Assembly: GCA_022695795.1 (NCBI GenBank)
Contig: MU404074.1
Span: 372,001 to 436,000 of the forward strand
DNA: 64,000 bases
Direction: 5' to 3'
DNA from: Biscogniauxia marginata
Lineage: Eukaryota > Ascomycota > Sordariomycetes > Xylariales > Xylariaceae
Part shown: positions 34,628 to 49,260 of the stretch, piece by piece
How the letters are laid out: every line of letters starts with the position of its first letter
How positions within the stretch are numbered: the stretch's first letter is position 1
Translations under genes and position numbers: made by a program
The notes under the pieces: generated by a model
Databases searched by the model: none
Told to the model about the DNA's origin: nothing
What the model saw: the letters and a program-made list of their open reading frames with translations, nothing else

Positions 34628-36695
34628 TGTGACAAGGGTTACTGGGCTAGGAACGATATGGATTCAGAATAAACTAAGAAATGATTTTGGCTGTCAAGGT
34701 CCTCGGTGGTCAATGTGTAGTCAGGACCTAAGGAAATCCATATCCTTCCCCTATTTATGTATAGTCTGGAGGGGTCTCATTATCCTTAGCCGCCGAGCAG
34801 GCTGTGAGCCTGCGTAATCACATTCCGTTGTGCATATCTCTTACATCAATATTGCTACCTAACGAGGCTGCATATAGCTGATAGGTCTTAACGACGACAC
34901 CACGTGTTTGTACCACGTAAGCAGACAGGCGGTATTGTGTATTGATCTGTTAGGTGACGCTGCCAGGTGACGCTGCCAGAAATGATTCTCGACCCTCTTT
35001 CTAGAGATTTGAGGTAGCTTAAAAGGGTGTCGTAATGTTGTATTCTTGCTCGAGGGACACTGGGTTTGACACCGCCCTCTATGATGGGGATCACTGCCGA
35101 TGTAACTTGCCACTACTTAGTGGCATGGGTGCGCTTAAACTTCCTAAAGCTATCGTTTGAAAAGCAAGATAGAGATAAAGAGTGCCTGGGCTGGGCGAGG
35201 GTTGTTGAGATGAGACGAAGATGTGAGGATAGGATCAAGTGTATTAGTTCAAGGTGAGTCTAGATAGGAGGGCGAAGCCCATCCTATATATGTAGATACA
35301 GGTGACCAGGGGTCGTATAGCCCCATATTCGACAAAACTACAGAGGAGGGCAGAATGATGCTCGTGGACGAGGAACACCCACTGGTCCCTCGGGACCCCC
35401 CCCTTCCCCCCTTCCCCCCCGCCGAACTTCCCGCCACGGGAGATGTCCGGACATCCATTGGTTAACTAACGGACGTGAGAAATTCACACAGGGCGTCCGT
35501 GCCCGTTTGAAGTGTGGTAAGAGGGATCACATCTCTCGGGCAGCATGAAGCCATTGCTCCTGAGGGACGAGACCTTATTTCCTCCGCACAATTGGTGGAT
35601 TAGCGAGCCGGAAACCCCGTTCCAGGCGAAAGACGCGGCATTATCTGCCTACCATTCTTATACTCAGAGCCTTCCGAGACGCATGGGTGCCCGGGAAGCT
35701 CCTCGTGATGTTACCTCAGCTAGTTGGTCATCCCCTAAGCCACCCTCCTCCCGCCTGAGAGTTTCACACTGGAAACTTGTTGTTGGCCGATTTGCCAGTG
35801 CTCTGTCTGACCCCCTGACCTCTATATAGAAGCATTGGACAAGCACGCTCGGAACAAAGAGACAGGTCTTTGGGACTGCTGCAAGACTTGTTCGAAATTG
35901 CCAACTGATTACTAGAACGCTAAGTCTGTCATGCACAAACAAATCATTGGTCGACTTAGAACTCAGATGATGGAGAAGTCCAGTTCTGAGAAATTGGGCG
36001 CACTAATAAAACAAGGCGGCTGTAAACCGTTGAGTACCCCTAGTTTATCAGTCTACGAGACCTAGGTAGGTACCCCTGATGATTTTTGAGAATATATCGC
36101 CTTCGGGCTTCCATTTTTACCTAACTTGTCCCCCCGCCGCCCCCCACCTCTACCGAAAGAGTACGCGCGCATATATAAGAAGTTGTAGTATCAACGCACA
36201 CTATCTCAATAACGTATATCCCCCTCGACCCAGTACCCAACACTAATAGTCTAATCAAGTCAAGTACGATTAATCACACCGGGGTGGATAGTTTAATATA
36301 TCAATTCACGACCGATGATGGTTTCTATACGGAATGCTCCATTCGATCCATCTGATCGATCGATCCAACCCCAACGGAACAAATCCCTTCTTGCTTTCCG
36401 ATTATGAATACATGGTGCAACAGCTAGTGTTAGGCAAATGACGTTACTCTAGGCATTTAACAAAGCTACAATATTGCTAGCATTCAACGTCTCAGTCAGA
36501 CAGGTATATAGTATGTATTTGCACCATCGCCGGATGATAAACATCCGATGAAAAGAATGAATGATATGCTCGATGCCGGCTCTTCGAACGGCGAATCCAT
36601 CATCCTGTCAACTTTCTTGTTGTTCAACTAGAAGAGATAAAGGGGGGTTTCAACATCGAGAAGTAATGGAGCTTTTCGATAGTTTATATCATCCT
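34628..36695. other. Gene-free stretch containing a short LTR-like repeat
   Basis: About 2 kb. Notable contents: a tandem duplication of about 14 bp (AGGTGACGCTGCC, twice, at about 34953-34980), the repeat at 35203-35334, and a C-rich low-complexity run at 35393-35421. Frames at 35545-35829 do not look like real protein. Confidence 0.5.
35203..35334 (+). repeat. Short dispersed LTR-like repeat, copy 1
   Basis: 132 bp with inverted-type ends: TGTTGAGATGAGACG at the left and ATATTCGACA at the right. Its body is repeated in reverse complement at 58501-58614. Ends in TG..CA suggest a solo LTR of a small element (Copia-like or TRIM), but no matching target duplication is seen (AGGGT left, AAACT right). 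Confidence 0.6.
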
Positions 36696-39600
36696 CTAGT
36701 TGTTATTACTACCAGTTCTTAGCAGGTCATAAATCGATGGATCGTCTGTCCCGCCGTACCCATGATTTGAATACCCCATGCTAGATCTATGACTGCCATA
36801 GGAACCTGTCTGGGCAGGAGCTGAGGCACCGCTATAACCGCTGTTCTTATTACTGGCATAGCTTGCTTGATTGTTGCTATTGGTAGTACCGAGGCCGTAC
36901 CAATTCTGCTGTGACTGCTGGCCTGCACTCTCGGCTTGTGTTGAGTACGACGGGTATGCTTGTGATGTGGCTTGATTATACGAAGCATTCTGATTCGAGG
37001 CCCGTGTATCGGTAGGCCGAGCTCCATAACCGTGAGACGTCGCGGCAGTGGCCGACGACATCGAGTATTGGTTAGAACTACTGCGAGCGTGCGAAGCCGG
37101 CCATTGATTGGTGGTAGGGTTACTGGTAGTGGTATATCCACTCGGGGTATTGAGGGCTTGTGAGAGCGGGTTGGCGGAGGCTGTGCTTCTTGTGTAGTCG
37201 TATGACGGGGCCGAAGTGTACGGCACCGAAGCCGTTGTGGTTGGATTGGTCTGATACGAACCTGGCTCATAAGGAATTCGAGAAGATCCATGGTCATTAT
37301 CAGTAGCTGTGTATTGATCTGCATTACTGCTGTAACGAGCATATGGGTCATAAGTAGGCATGGAGCTTGACACCGGTGTGGTGTTATTGTAAGAGGTATT
37401 CGTTGTCGGTTGCTGACTAGAACTAGACGGCTGAGAAGCTCGAGGTGCTTGAGGTGGAGGGCGAGCCGTATTTGCTACAGGCGTGCTTGTCTGCGACCTA
37501 TGCCCTTGCCGCGACTTCGTACGGGCGGCGTTTTGGTACGGGGACTGGGTTGCTTGTGGCGGCTGACTTGATGCTTGAATTGCCGCCTGTGACAAGGCTC
37601 TAACTTGATCCATCCCCTCGTAGGTCTGTTGACCCGATTCAGCCCCGGGCTGGCTTGGTTTGGGACGTTTGGTACTCATCGACGGCGAAACAGTTGTTTT
37701 ATGACCTGTCGATGGCGACGTATTCCAACTAGGCTGCTGGGCTGGGAGTCCCGGCGGGGGTACTGCCGTCGGGTTCGTCTGGGCACTTGGAAGACTTCGT
37801 CTGCCAGATCTTGATGCGGCCTGTTTACTGTGGCTCTGGGGGGCCGAGATGATGGGTTGGGGAAAGGTTAATGTAGGGGAATCATTACCCTGCTGTGACG
37901 AGTGTGGATAACCCAAGTTAGGCATTGCAGCATTACTAGAGGAAGGCTGAGCGGATGATACGGATGGGAAAGTCAGCCCATTGTTGTATGCTTGATAATG
38001 GCCAGCAGTATGAGACTGGTGCTCAACAGGGCCAGACAATATGTTTGGATCTGGTATGAACTCTTCATTATCCGGATCCGGGGCTGGTGGATGCTGGATA
38101 TCAACCGGTTCTGGTTCTGGTTCTGGTTCTGGGTCTGGTATTTGTGCCGGCGTCTGAACCTGCGGTTCTGTTTCTCTTTCGAAACGCTCTACTTCACCTG
38201 GGACATCCGAGTCCTCACGCTCGGCGCCTTCAGAATGCTTTTCAGATTTCCTGCGAGGTTTAGGAGGCAAATATACGCATTCTACTCCTGCGTCACGACA
38301 CATCAAGCAAATAGGATGCTCTTTGGTACACTGTGGCGTATTAGCATAGGCCGTTAGAAGAGTGTTGTGTCCCGAGAAATATTGCTTACCTTGAGCTTGC
38401 GTTGTTTGCAAGTATTACAAGCGCCACGCGTTTTCCTACCTTTTGGTTGTAAGGCAGACTCAGTTGTGCCTATCTCACCGGTCTGCTCTAGGGGTAAAAC
38501 CGCACCATCACCAATTGGAACTTCGGCTGCAACTCCATCTGATTTCTTCTTGCTACGCCTCTTTTTAGAGGGAGTTTCTGCTGCCCCCGAAGCTGAAGAT
38601 GTTGTTGGCCCTGTGGTGGGAGTTGCATCCGTTGAGCGCTCTTGTGTAGGTGTCGAATTAGAGGATGTAGCTTGAGTTTTGTTGTCGTCTGGATGAACTA
38701 TTCTTAGTCTCTCCGCACCGTATTTGGCTAACATATCAAGCGACGCAGACTGCAAGTTAGGCGCTTGATTCGCAAAAATGTTGAACTGTTCTGCCGATAG
38801 TGTAGCTGGGTCGATTCCCCTGCCAGAAAGGAGTTCTATTGCTGTTTGGCGCCGCCGTTCAGCCTCGGCTGGCGGAACATTCAGAATCGACGTAAGATGT
38901 ACGCCAGATGGAGATGCGTTCTGGGGCCCTTCATTATTCTGAGTCGTGCTTTCATGACCTACGGGCGCCACGCCCATCATAGGAGCTTCTGGCGCCTTCC
39001 CCTTCCTCTTCCGCTTTTTACGATTGCTCTCCTCGCCTTCGGCCGGTGGCGGCCGTTTGGCCTTCGGGGTCCTTTGGCTGCTATTGCTTCCATTGTTCAC
39101 AGGCGGTGGCGGAAGAGAAGGCGCTAGACGGTCCACCAACTGGACAACAGTCTTATGAAACGGCGTATGCTCGTATTTGGCGACAACTGCCCTATTTGCC
39201 TTGGAGAAGGCAATGGTGAGTGTTCCGCGACAGTCGAAAGCGGGACGGGCTACGATGATGTTAGTGCTTGCCACGCGAAACAACCTCCCGGGTGAAGTGC
39301 TTCCTCACAAAGGTTGATGGTATCCAAGCCGCCGGCTCCGCTGTAGTCTCCAATGACGGGTCGCTCGGTGTTCTTCGCATTGGCGCGGTTCCAAGCCTGG
39401 AGAGAGTCCTTGCATATGTACGTGAATGTCCACCCCTGTGCACCTCTAGCGACTAGGCGGACCGACCACGAGCTACCATCCACTGCTCCAATGGCGCTGA
39501 TTATATGCTTCGCGACGGCTTTTTGAAGGGCTGGGTCGTCGGTAGGCTGGTTCTGGACGGTTTCCGAGGCATTCACGGTACGCGAGATGGGCTGCTGATG

Positions 39601-39813
39601 CGACTGCGCGGGGTCGACGCCGTCGGCAGCGCCATCTTCGGACTCGGCGGTCAAGTAGAATACCGTGTTGTAGCGTAGCTCAAAGGTGAAGGAGGCATGC
39701 TCGGCGCGCGTGTCGGACGACTTGGTGGCGAGGAGCTTGTGCAGCTGGCTCTGCAGATCTTGGACGGAGCTACAGACCTGGTTTGATCTCGGCGAGTCCA
39801 ATAAGGCATCCAT
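36696..39813 (-). CDS. Zn(II)2Cys6 zinc-cluster protein with internal DNA-binding domain
   Basis: Three exons (39813-39309, 39249-38390, 38330-36696) give 999 residues. The zinc cluster spans the second splice site: ACNTCKQRKLK joins CTKEHPICLMCRDAGVEC, a CX2CX6C...CX2CX6C pattern at about residues 445-472. Unusually it is central, not N-terminal. The N-terminal ~200 residues are conserved-looking (FTFELRYNTVFYL; GWTFTYICKD; FDCRGTLTIAFSK). A basic stretch (RKKRKRKGK; KKRRSKKK) is a probable nuclear signal. After the cluster there is an EPEPEPEP repeat and a long Ser/Gln/Asn/Thr/Tyr-rich disordered C-terminus, as in activation or prion-like domains. No fungal_trans domain is seen. The start at 39813 is the first in-frame ATG; the frame is open upstream to about 40000 without ATG. 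Confidence 0.8.
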
Positions 39814-40392
39814 CCTGGCAACAAGCTCGTGCTGCGTAGAGTTCGTATATAATGTCTTGCCCGTGGGGCTCGCCGAGTCAGCCGCGCGAGAAAGATGGTT
39901 GCGAAATAGTTGAAGTGGGCGACGATGCACGCGAAGCGCCTGGTGGGATTTCGGTTTGGAAACGCGATACCGCTGGGATTTGTGGCTGAATGCGACTTAT
40001 GGTTGGACATGTGGCTGGTGTACGCATATACGTATGAGGTCAGTTTAGGTACGTACCTCTTTTATTTGCTACCTCCGAATGAGTACCTACATACATGGTA
40101 CCTACCTGTGCGGCGACCGAAGACGACATTTTCTAAAAAGGGAAGGTTTTACCATTTACCCAACTCAGTTGAATTAAAAGTCCGTCACTTAATGTCAAAG
40201 TGATGATTTCGAGACTAGATATACCTAACACAGGTAGGTAAGTACCTAATCCCCCCCCATCCATCTAACTAGAGCTTCAGGTAGAGAAAGCACTTGGTAA
40301 CTTTTCAATGGTTGGCATACACATTGATTGCTAACGCCAGGAATATTACATCAAATATGACAAGCACTGGGTATCAGCTGTTTCTCTTACAG
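39814..40392. other. Intergenic stretch between zinc-cluster gene and KU70
   Basis: Probable promoter of the zinc-cluster gene, with several GGTACGTACCTC/ACCTACCTG-type motifs at 40045-40110 and 40230-40250. The 5' leader may contain an unseen upstream exon. Confidence 0.45.
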
Positions 40393-42442
40393 CTATGCGT
40401 TTTCCTCAACCCACTGCTCAAGTCTCTCGACTAAATCCTTTTTAAGCCCCTTAGTATCGATGCCACGTTCACTCATGACACCCTTCAGGTCCGCAACAGT
40501 GAGTTTCGACATCGTGCCGGCTTGGTTTCTCTCCTTCAACTCCACATTGCTCAGTCCAGCTCCGGCAGGACTAGGTCTATGCGCCACCGTTCTCACCTTT
40601 TTCGCAGGTCGGGGCTCATCCTCTGCATCGCTGGCTTCCATCTCTCGCTTAATCGCCTTTTGCTCCTGGAGATGACCCAAAACCTCATCGGCTACCTGCG
40701 ACCACTCCTGGATGTATCCGCCGCAGCGCTTATGTATGGCACGGTATTTAGGTACCGTCGCATCTTCGGGCTGTTCGGGGACCTCTTCTTCCAACGCAAG
40801 AGCCTGGAGTATCTTGTAATGCCACTGGAGGGCGGGATTGGGGTATTTCGAAGGGTTATATGTAGCGCTAGGTAGCTGCAACTGCCGGACAATTTTGTCC
40901 ATCTTGTCGGTAAGCTTGTCCGTAGTACGGATGGGTTTGGATTTTTCAGGACCCTCTCGCACGTCATCGGCGAACGGGATAGGGTAGAGCCATAACCCGG
41001 CAGGCATGAACTTAGTTCCTGATTTATCATCCGACTGTGATCTGGAAGGTATGATAGCAACTAGCTGCGGATTTCCGTTCGTTCGAGCAATGTGCCACGC
41101 GATGCCGATCTTTTTAGATTTTAGTAATTTCTGCCATAAGGCAGTGAAGACCCGTGATGACCCGATATAACCCTCCTCGCTTGGGAAAATATAAATGGAC
41201 TTCTTGATGGATGCCCAAAATTTCAGGAGTGATCGGTCCTTGAAACCGATGATGCGAATAATGGGACCTCCAAATTGCTTTATCGACTTCTGCTCGTCCT
41301 CGCTGAAATATACGTACTCTCCACCAAATTTATAAGCCTTCTTTACCTCACCAGTCTCGACTGTCCTAGCGCTATCATGAGCTAGACGAGTGGTCTCGCC
41401 TACGGCAATCTGCGCTTTTTCTCCATCGAGCCAAACATAGCAACTTCGTGCTGGTGCTTGCTTTTGGATGACGTTGTACCCCTTGACTGAGATGGTAAGC
41501 CCTGGGCCGAGCTCAAACGCCATATTACTGAAATATGACCTCTTTGGAGTTTGCCTAGAGTTGATATTGGAGATCAGAGAATTGAGAAGAGTCAGGCCGT
41601 CGCCAGACTTGGAAGTCGTGATTCGCCCTGGAAAGGCTTCATCGATAGCTGGATCCCTATAGATAATATCCTAAAGACTCGTTAGAGAAGATATCCTGAA
41701 TTAAGAAGTGAGGGTTAGAATACATCATAGAACTTGCTAAAGTCAAATTTAGTATCCCCGTGAGTAATTGAAAAGAGCTCGATAGTGACGCCAAGATCGG
41801 ACAAATCCTTGGCACGGCAAGCTGTCGTCTCTTTCATCTGCTTGTCATTTGCATGGGGGTTATCGTCGTCCGTAATGATGAAGAGTCTCCGAGAGCCGAA
41901 ATTCGGGGCGCGGGTGGTGAATATATGATTGGCTAGGAAGAGCATGTTCGACATGCTAACCCCTTCTTTGAACGGGACAAGGATCTCGTCACCGCCCTCG
42001 CCCTCCTCAACAAGGCTTTTCAAGGCCTTCACATCTTCAGCTGCTGGAATATCTAGGTCGGTGTAAACATAACAGTGAGGATAGGCTAGATGTTGATCAT
42101 CTCTGAACTTCGTCTTCTCGGTGCCGAAGAGGATAATGCCCATCATGTCCTTCGGGTTGGAGATGATGCGCTGCTGCATAACCTGGTAGGCGCACTTCAA
42201 TGCGGCATATACAGCTGGATCTTTGTCTGCCTTTTTATCATCTGACTTAGGAGGAGGCTCAAGCATCGAATCGTTGACATGAATAGCGAAGATGAGAGCG
42301 TCCTTTTGAGCCTTGTAATCCTGGGGTCGAAGTCAGTCATCGAATGAGTTCAGATAAGATGCCGTGCACAAACATGCTCTCCGATCTCATCTTCCTCTTC
42401 TTCCTCCTCATGCTTTCCCCCATAGTCCTCTCCGTAAGCCAT
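40393..42442 (-). CDS. KU70: ATP-dependent DNA helicase II subunit Ku70
   Basis: Three exons (42442-42374, 42320-41724, 41670-40393) give 647 residues, a normal length for fungal Ku70. An acidic N-terminus leads into the vWA-like domain ([14 protein letters not shown] ... [17 protein letters not shown] ... [15 protein letters not shown]). Splicing then joins FYD to [14 protein letters not shown], a hallmark of the family. The DNA-encircling core includes [15 protein letters not shown] and [18 protein letters not shown], and the C-terminus is a SAP domain ([20 protein letters not shown]). Ku70 pairs with Ku80, binds DNA ends and starts non-homologous end joining; it also acts at telomeres. The first donor is a weak GTTTGT. 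Confidence 0.95.
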
Positions 42443-43161
42443 GGCTTTTGGCAGATGCAACTCGTGTTTTCAGTTGGCTAGTATTGGAACTAGTACCAGC
42501 GAAGTGGTGGTCGCAAGAGGACAAATCGGTTTACAAGTGCTTGATTGAGAAAAAAGTTACGATACAAGGAGGGGGCGTTGACATGTTGGACCTAGTTTGC
42601 AAATCTAGAGTTAAGCTCGTTCTCTGTAATACCCGTGGGTACTTTTTCAATAAGAGTCGACATGGAGCCATTCATCAGGCAGACACGCGTTTAATTGAAT
42701 AACGAGGCGCGTTTTCCGAAGTGGCCTTCAAAGGTATGCAATTAGGTCATTGCAGGGCACTCGCGAGATCAGCTGACCTCCAGTTGCTGGTAGCTGCAGC
42801 CTACCGGTACCTACCTAAAGTACTGCTAGGCAATTGATCATGTTTCATTGGACCCCACTACCTCAGAATAGTGGGGTACAATATGCATGGACCTACCTAA
42901 ATGCTGCTTTCAACTGGGCTTCTCGCCGAACTGCCCGGGTACAGCTGCGATGCTGTCATCAAATAAAAACACACGCAGCTCTTTCTACCTCAGGTAGTCG
43001 AGCCAATATATTACCTATATTTCTAGTTTCACCAATTTTCCGCTCATATTGTTCGACTTCTGTTCCAATTTGAAGTGTGAATATATCCCTTGCTCACACC
43101 TTACCTCCAGCGTTGCAATAGGAAAACAATTCTCGAATTTCGATAAGTCATTGACTCTGTA
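42443..43161. promoter_or_regulatory. Divergent promoter region KU70/HEM15
   Basis: About 720 bases between the two start codons with no other gene; ACCTACCTAAAG-type motifs occur at 42812 and 42891. Confidence 0.45.
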
Positions 43162-44535
<1,374 letters not shown>

Positions 44536-45853
44536 TTGGGGATAGATAAGCTTGTACCCTTTAGTACAACATGCACCGATGCTGTGTATCATTACATGCC
44601 ATAATAAAGTACGCGTGGGACAAAGCGCACGGCAGGTTAGAGAAAAAGACATCTACGCAGCTACGCCCGTCCTGAATTGCAATACCATTAGAAGAGGGGC
44701 AAGCCAGCTAGGAGTTAAACGAGGCCGGAAAACGATAAGAAGACTCCGGCACCATCGGGTAGCAAAAACCGCCGACGACCGAGCGCATTGAAGGGGGATG
44801 GGCTTATAGGGTGTACGATATGTCGGTCTTCAAGTTGAGGGTTACATGCCCCCCACGACACATAAACGCGTCATTGATTTGATGTGTTGGCACCAGAATC
44901 TTTATCAGGGTCCCTAGGGATTGATATATCTGCTGGCCGACAAGAAGCCAATCGATTGACGATGATATGGGATGAATTACGACGGCGCAATAGCTTGCTT
45001 GCCCCTTATGACCTAGTGTCGGCATAGGGCTTGCATAGCATCTACCTAGTTGGGGACATTCAAGCACCCCGAGGTTCCGATAGGATGGATAGGATGGATT
45101 GTATGACGGACTGGCTACATTATCAATCAATAATGGAGAAAGAGGGCTTTGCTCCGCTGCCATGTTTCAGTCTGGGTACCTCTGTCAAGCCGGGATGGCA
45201 GGGGTAGAGGTTGATTAGCCCTGATTCCCGTCCCACGTAAGACTGACAGGAGGCCCGCTATGGCTCCCTTAGGTACCCATGCCTCAGTAAATAGGGTAGG
45301 AGGTACAATGCCTAAGACAAAAAGGGGTCCCTGCTCCAGCGCATCATCACCACTGATATGCAGCTCGATCCTTGATCCACTCAGACAAACCCCAAAGCCA
45401 TGGAATGGAATTCCTGATAGCCCACTTCTTCTTCCCTCGTTTCGCATCTTATTAGTTGTCGATTCGCCACCCCTTCTCCTTCTCAGGGTTTCTTCTAGTT
45501 TTGGACTCACATCACACTAATGGAGGCAGATTCATTGCCTTCTTTTTTCATTATCGACCTATTGGGTAGATCGGACCTCCGGTGATGCTTCGTGCAGGAA
45601 TAGCAGAAAGGATCGCATCGCCCAGAAACAAATACTCCGGACGCTTGTATAATATCAGAACATACAACCCTGCCATCGCGTGACCGACATCAATAAACGG
45701 CTCTCTTCCTTTTCATGTTCTTACTTTAAGCTACCCAGCGCGACTTCCAACGATCGCGAACCCATTGCGCGATTTGTGCTCTTAAATAAAATCGATATAA
45801 GCCAGCTTGCGCAGTTTGAGAATAGGGTGCTAGCTACTCCGCAATCGACTAAG
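44536..45853. other. Gene-free stretch
   Basis: About 1.3 kb. Opposing open frames at 45127-45520 overlap each other and lack domain-like composition. The frame open upstream of 45854 (from 45680) is probably 5' leader of the transporter. Confidence 0.45.
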
Positions 45854-47885
45854 ATGGCGAGCGAACCACAACCCGGCAAGCCCGGGGCCACACAAATCGA
45901 CATGGTAGATAACGAGGAGAGGTACCGGGACGAGCCGACGGAAACGACTCCGCTGACCGGTGCGGGCGCCGGACAAGAAGATGGAACTGACAGCAGAACT
46001 GGAGAGCCCAGAAGAGAGATTTGGATCGGATCTGAAGACTTCGAAGGCGTACCGCGGTGGAGAAGACCAACTGTACGTTGGCAGTCGAAAGCTCTCAAGG
46101 ATTTCGGGGCTGACTCGGCAACCAGGTGTACTGGCTTATAGCACCATACTTCCTATTCACCCTCGCGTTTGGAGGTGTTCTTGTGCCAAAGCTAAATCTG
46201 TATGTTCCTGCGATGAGATCTCCAGTAGTAAGTATTTAGTGTGCTAAAAACCACTGACACGGCCGAACTATTTAGAATCGTCGACTTAATATGCCGCAAG
46301 TATTTCACTGATCGCCAGGTCCTCGACCCAACCTTCACTTTCCTCCCCGTTGTTATGGGAGCCAGTAACCCACAATGTAACATCCCAGCGGTCCAGAAGA
46401 ACGTTGCTACCTTTACACTCATCATAAGCGCCCTGACTGGACTGCTTAGTGCTATTACGGCACCTAAATTGGGGTCATTATCTGACCGGTATGGCCGGAA
46501 GAGATTGATGGTTATTGCCTCATGCGGTGGTTTGATAAATGAGATGATCACTATCTTCGCTGCTAAATTCCCAGAGACGGTTGATTATCACTGGATAATC
46601 CTGGGTGCTGTCTTTGATGGCATCACCGGATCTTTTACGGCGGGTAGCGTATTGGGTAATTCGTATGCGAGCGACTGCGCTTCCCCGTCCAAGCGCGGAG
46701 TCTACATCGGATACCTGCATGCCTGTCTATTCACCGGGCTTGCCTTCGGTCCGCTCCTGGCGGGGTACTTCGTCAAGTGGACAGGGTCTCTTCTGTCCAT
46801 TTTCTATGTTGTTCTAGGCTGCCACGCCTTCGTTATCCTATTCTTTTGGTTCGTCATGCCGGAGTCGCTGTCGCGGAAACGCCAGATGATGGCACGTGAA
46901 AAACATCAGGCCGAGCAGGAAGTAATGAGATCGGAGCTTCCAGAGTCTGCAGCATGGTTCCTTGGGCCCCGGCTGTCGGGTCTAGTGGTTGACAACATGG
47001 GGGCTTGGATACCCACCATACTCGGTGCGAACCCACTTGCGCCCCTAAAGATACTCTTCCCAGCCGGACACCACAATGGGGCACTGCGACGAAACCTTAT
47101 TCTCCTCGCTATGATAGACACCATTATGATGTCGGCAGCTATCGGCTCGGGGACTATTGTTGTTCTATACTCTGAGTATATGTTTGACTGGGGAACCTTT
47201 GAGGCCTCACGCTTCGTGTCCGCCGTCAGCCTGGTGCGGGTCATGATTCTTCTGTGCATTCTCCCCATCATCAACTATGTATTCCGTCTTCGACCCCTCC
47301 GCCGCCAGAGAGAACTGAGCAGCAGTCCTCAGGTCAGAGAGACCAATGCGGGTGCCGACAACCTCGATGTGTGGCTTCTTCGAATCGCCATAATGTGCGA
47401 CACTTCGGGTCTCGTGGGCTATATCTTCGCCCGCACAGAAGCGACGTTCTTTTTGTGCGGCATTGCCACAGCGTTCGGTGGCCTGGCCAACGCTACTGTC
47501 CAGAGCTCCATCACGAAACATGTCCCTGCCGAGCGTGTGGGCTCCCTGTTAGGCGCCACGGGCCTGCTCCATGCCCTCGGTCGCGTGTTCGCGCCGGCGC
47601 TCTTCAATGGCATATATGCTGGAACCATCGAGACATTCCCCCAGGCCTTCTTTGTCGTCCTTGCTTCTCTGTTCGGGTGTGCGGTGCTCGGTAGTTGGTT
47701 CGTCCGGCCACATTGTAAGTCAACTTCTACATATTCTCCCAGCAGAAGAGTCTCGCTAATGGATTTCAGTGTGCATCGAAGATGAGGGTTACGTCGCAGT
47801 TCCAGCACCCGACGAAGGGAATGCCGAGGACGTGGAGATCTTCGTCGGTGAAGAGGCCCCGAGAGAGCCCTTGCCCAGGATTTAA
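45854..47885 (+). CDS. MFS transporter, TCR/Tet-like
   Basis: Four exons (45854-46072, 46126-46199, 46276-47714, 47770-47885) give 615 residues. A polar N-terminus (~75) ends EGVPRWRRPT. The first membrane helix spans the second exon (YWLIAPYFLFTLAFGGVLVP). The MFS signature between helices 2 and 3 reads GSLSDRYGRKRLM. Further helices are visible to GSWFVRPH, and a short acidic tail ends EAPREPLPRI. ASDCASPSKRGVYIGYLHA and FGGLANATVQSSITKHVPAE fit a fungal family related to tetracycline-resistance-type exporters. A large cytosolic loop lies in the middle. An H+-coupled carrier of the plasma or vacuolar membrane is likely; the substrate is unknown. Confidence 0.88.
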
Positions 47886-49260
47886 ATATGTTCGTTTAAT
47901 ACTGAACCAACTGGCCACATCAGATCGGAACATATTAAAACAACACCCCCTGGAGTCACTTTTGACAAAACAAAATTTTCTTTTGGAATTTTAAAGTATT
48001 TACTTGCAACTTATTGGTTAGATTCCCAGATGTTCAGCACATTGATCGGCGTTGGCGTGGGTACGGCTACATACTTCTGTATTGGAACGATCTTTCGCGC
48101 GTATCATTGTGTATTTTATAGATGCGATCAAATCGAACGATCACTATTTTCACGATAACTATCGGCCAAGAGTATGGGTAGTGTTGAGGCATCGATAAAT
48201 ACCGCGCTTTTTTTCTTCTTCTTTTTTGACTTGCAATATCTCATTGCATACCTAGGTAGCGGCAAGAATAGCCAGCTATTCACTATAGTAGATGGTCTTT
48301 AACTTGGCTTCGGAGGAAGAGGGATTATTTTGTGACAAGATATAGAATTCGTCTGCTCACGCTAATGAACTGGGGAGGAGGCTGTAGTCGAAAGTTCGCA
48401 CTCGAGGTCATGTTCTGCATTCCCGGGCACAAGATGGAGATTCAACATGAAGAATGAACAGTGCAACGCACTTTTAGTATAAAAGGTGCCTGGACGATTC
48501 CCTCTAGCTCGTGCTCTAATGGTGTGATTTGATGAAGAGGATAATTCATTTATTGTAAATTTCGCCATAAGATTGCGCTTACTCTTAGCCCGATGAAGAA
48601 AGGGGGGCCAATATTGAAGTAAGAGCATACAGCAGTTCCAGAACTCGACCCCATACATCTAGACCGATTATGCGCGACTCGTCGAGATTAGATTGTGAAG
48701 ACGCACCCCCCTCTCCCCCTCTCCCCCGAGGTCGTCTTTGTATTTCGTAGCACGTAACACCATTAGATCATCACCTACCTTCTTGTTAGGACATATACTC
48801 ACTTAATTTGCTTCGGGGCAGGGTGTGGTGCCGCTTGTCGGTTAACCATAACGTGAAAGAAACATGTTCTTTGTAAAGAGAACGTTGAATTCTTCATTTT
48901 TCGTATCGATTTTTTGGAAAGGGATATAAACAGCAAACATATTATCTATCTTTACATTTGTAATCGTCGTGGACACGATGAGGTTATTTGGTGGGAGGGC
49001 ATATCATGGGTCTCAAGCTGTTATTATTTGCTTACAATAAGATGTGCAAGACATTACAGGCTCGGAACTATTTCTGGTTTATTTTACATGCATAAGCTGA
49101 CCTCCGTGTATCTTCTCTTTCGTCAAATCCCATTCGCGTTATCATTCTCAACATGTCATGTTAGTCGCCCCACTACAAACTCTGCACTTCGACCACCATC
49201 TATTCAGCTCACTGATTACACAGTGACGTGAATTCCCCTGGATCATTTATCCTTAACCTC
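47886..49260. other. Gene-free stretch
   Basis: About 1.4 kb between two convergent transporter genes; no coding frame or repeat recognised apart from a CATACCTAGGTAGC motif near 48248. Confidence 0.5.

Noticed and set aside
36719..37351. A 210-codon minus-strand frame
   Set aside because: It is a frame-shifted shadow of the Ser/Gln-rich tail of the Zn2Cys6 gene.
45127..45520. Overlapping open frames on both strands
   Set aside because: No domain-like composition, no splice structure, and they overlap each other.
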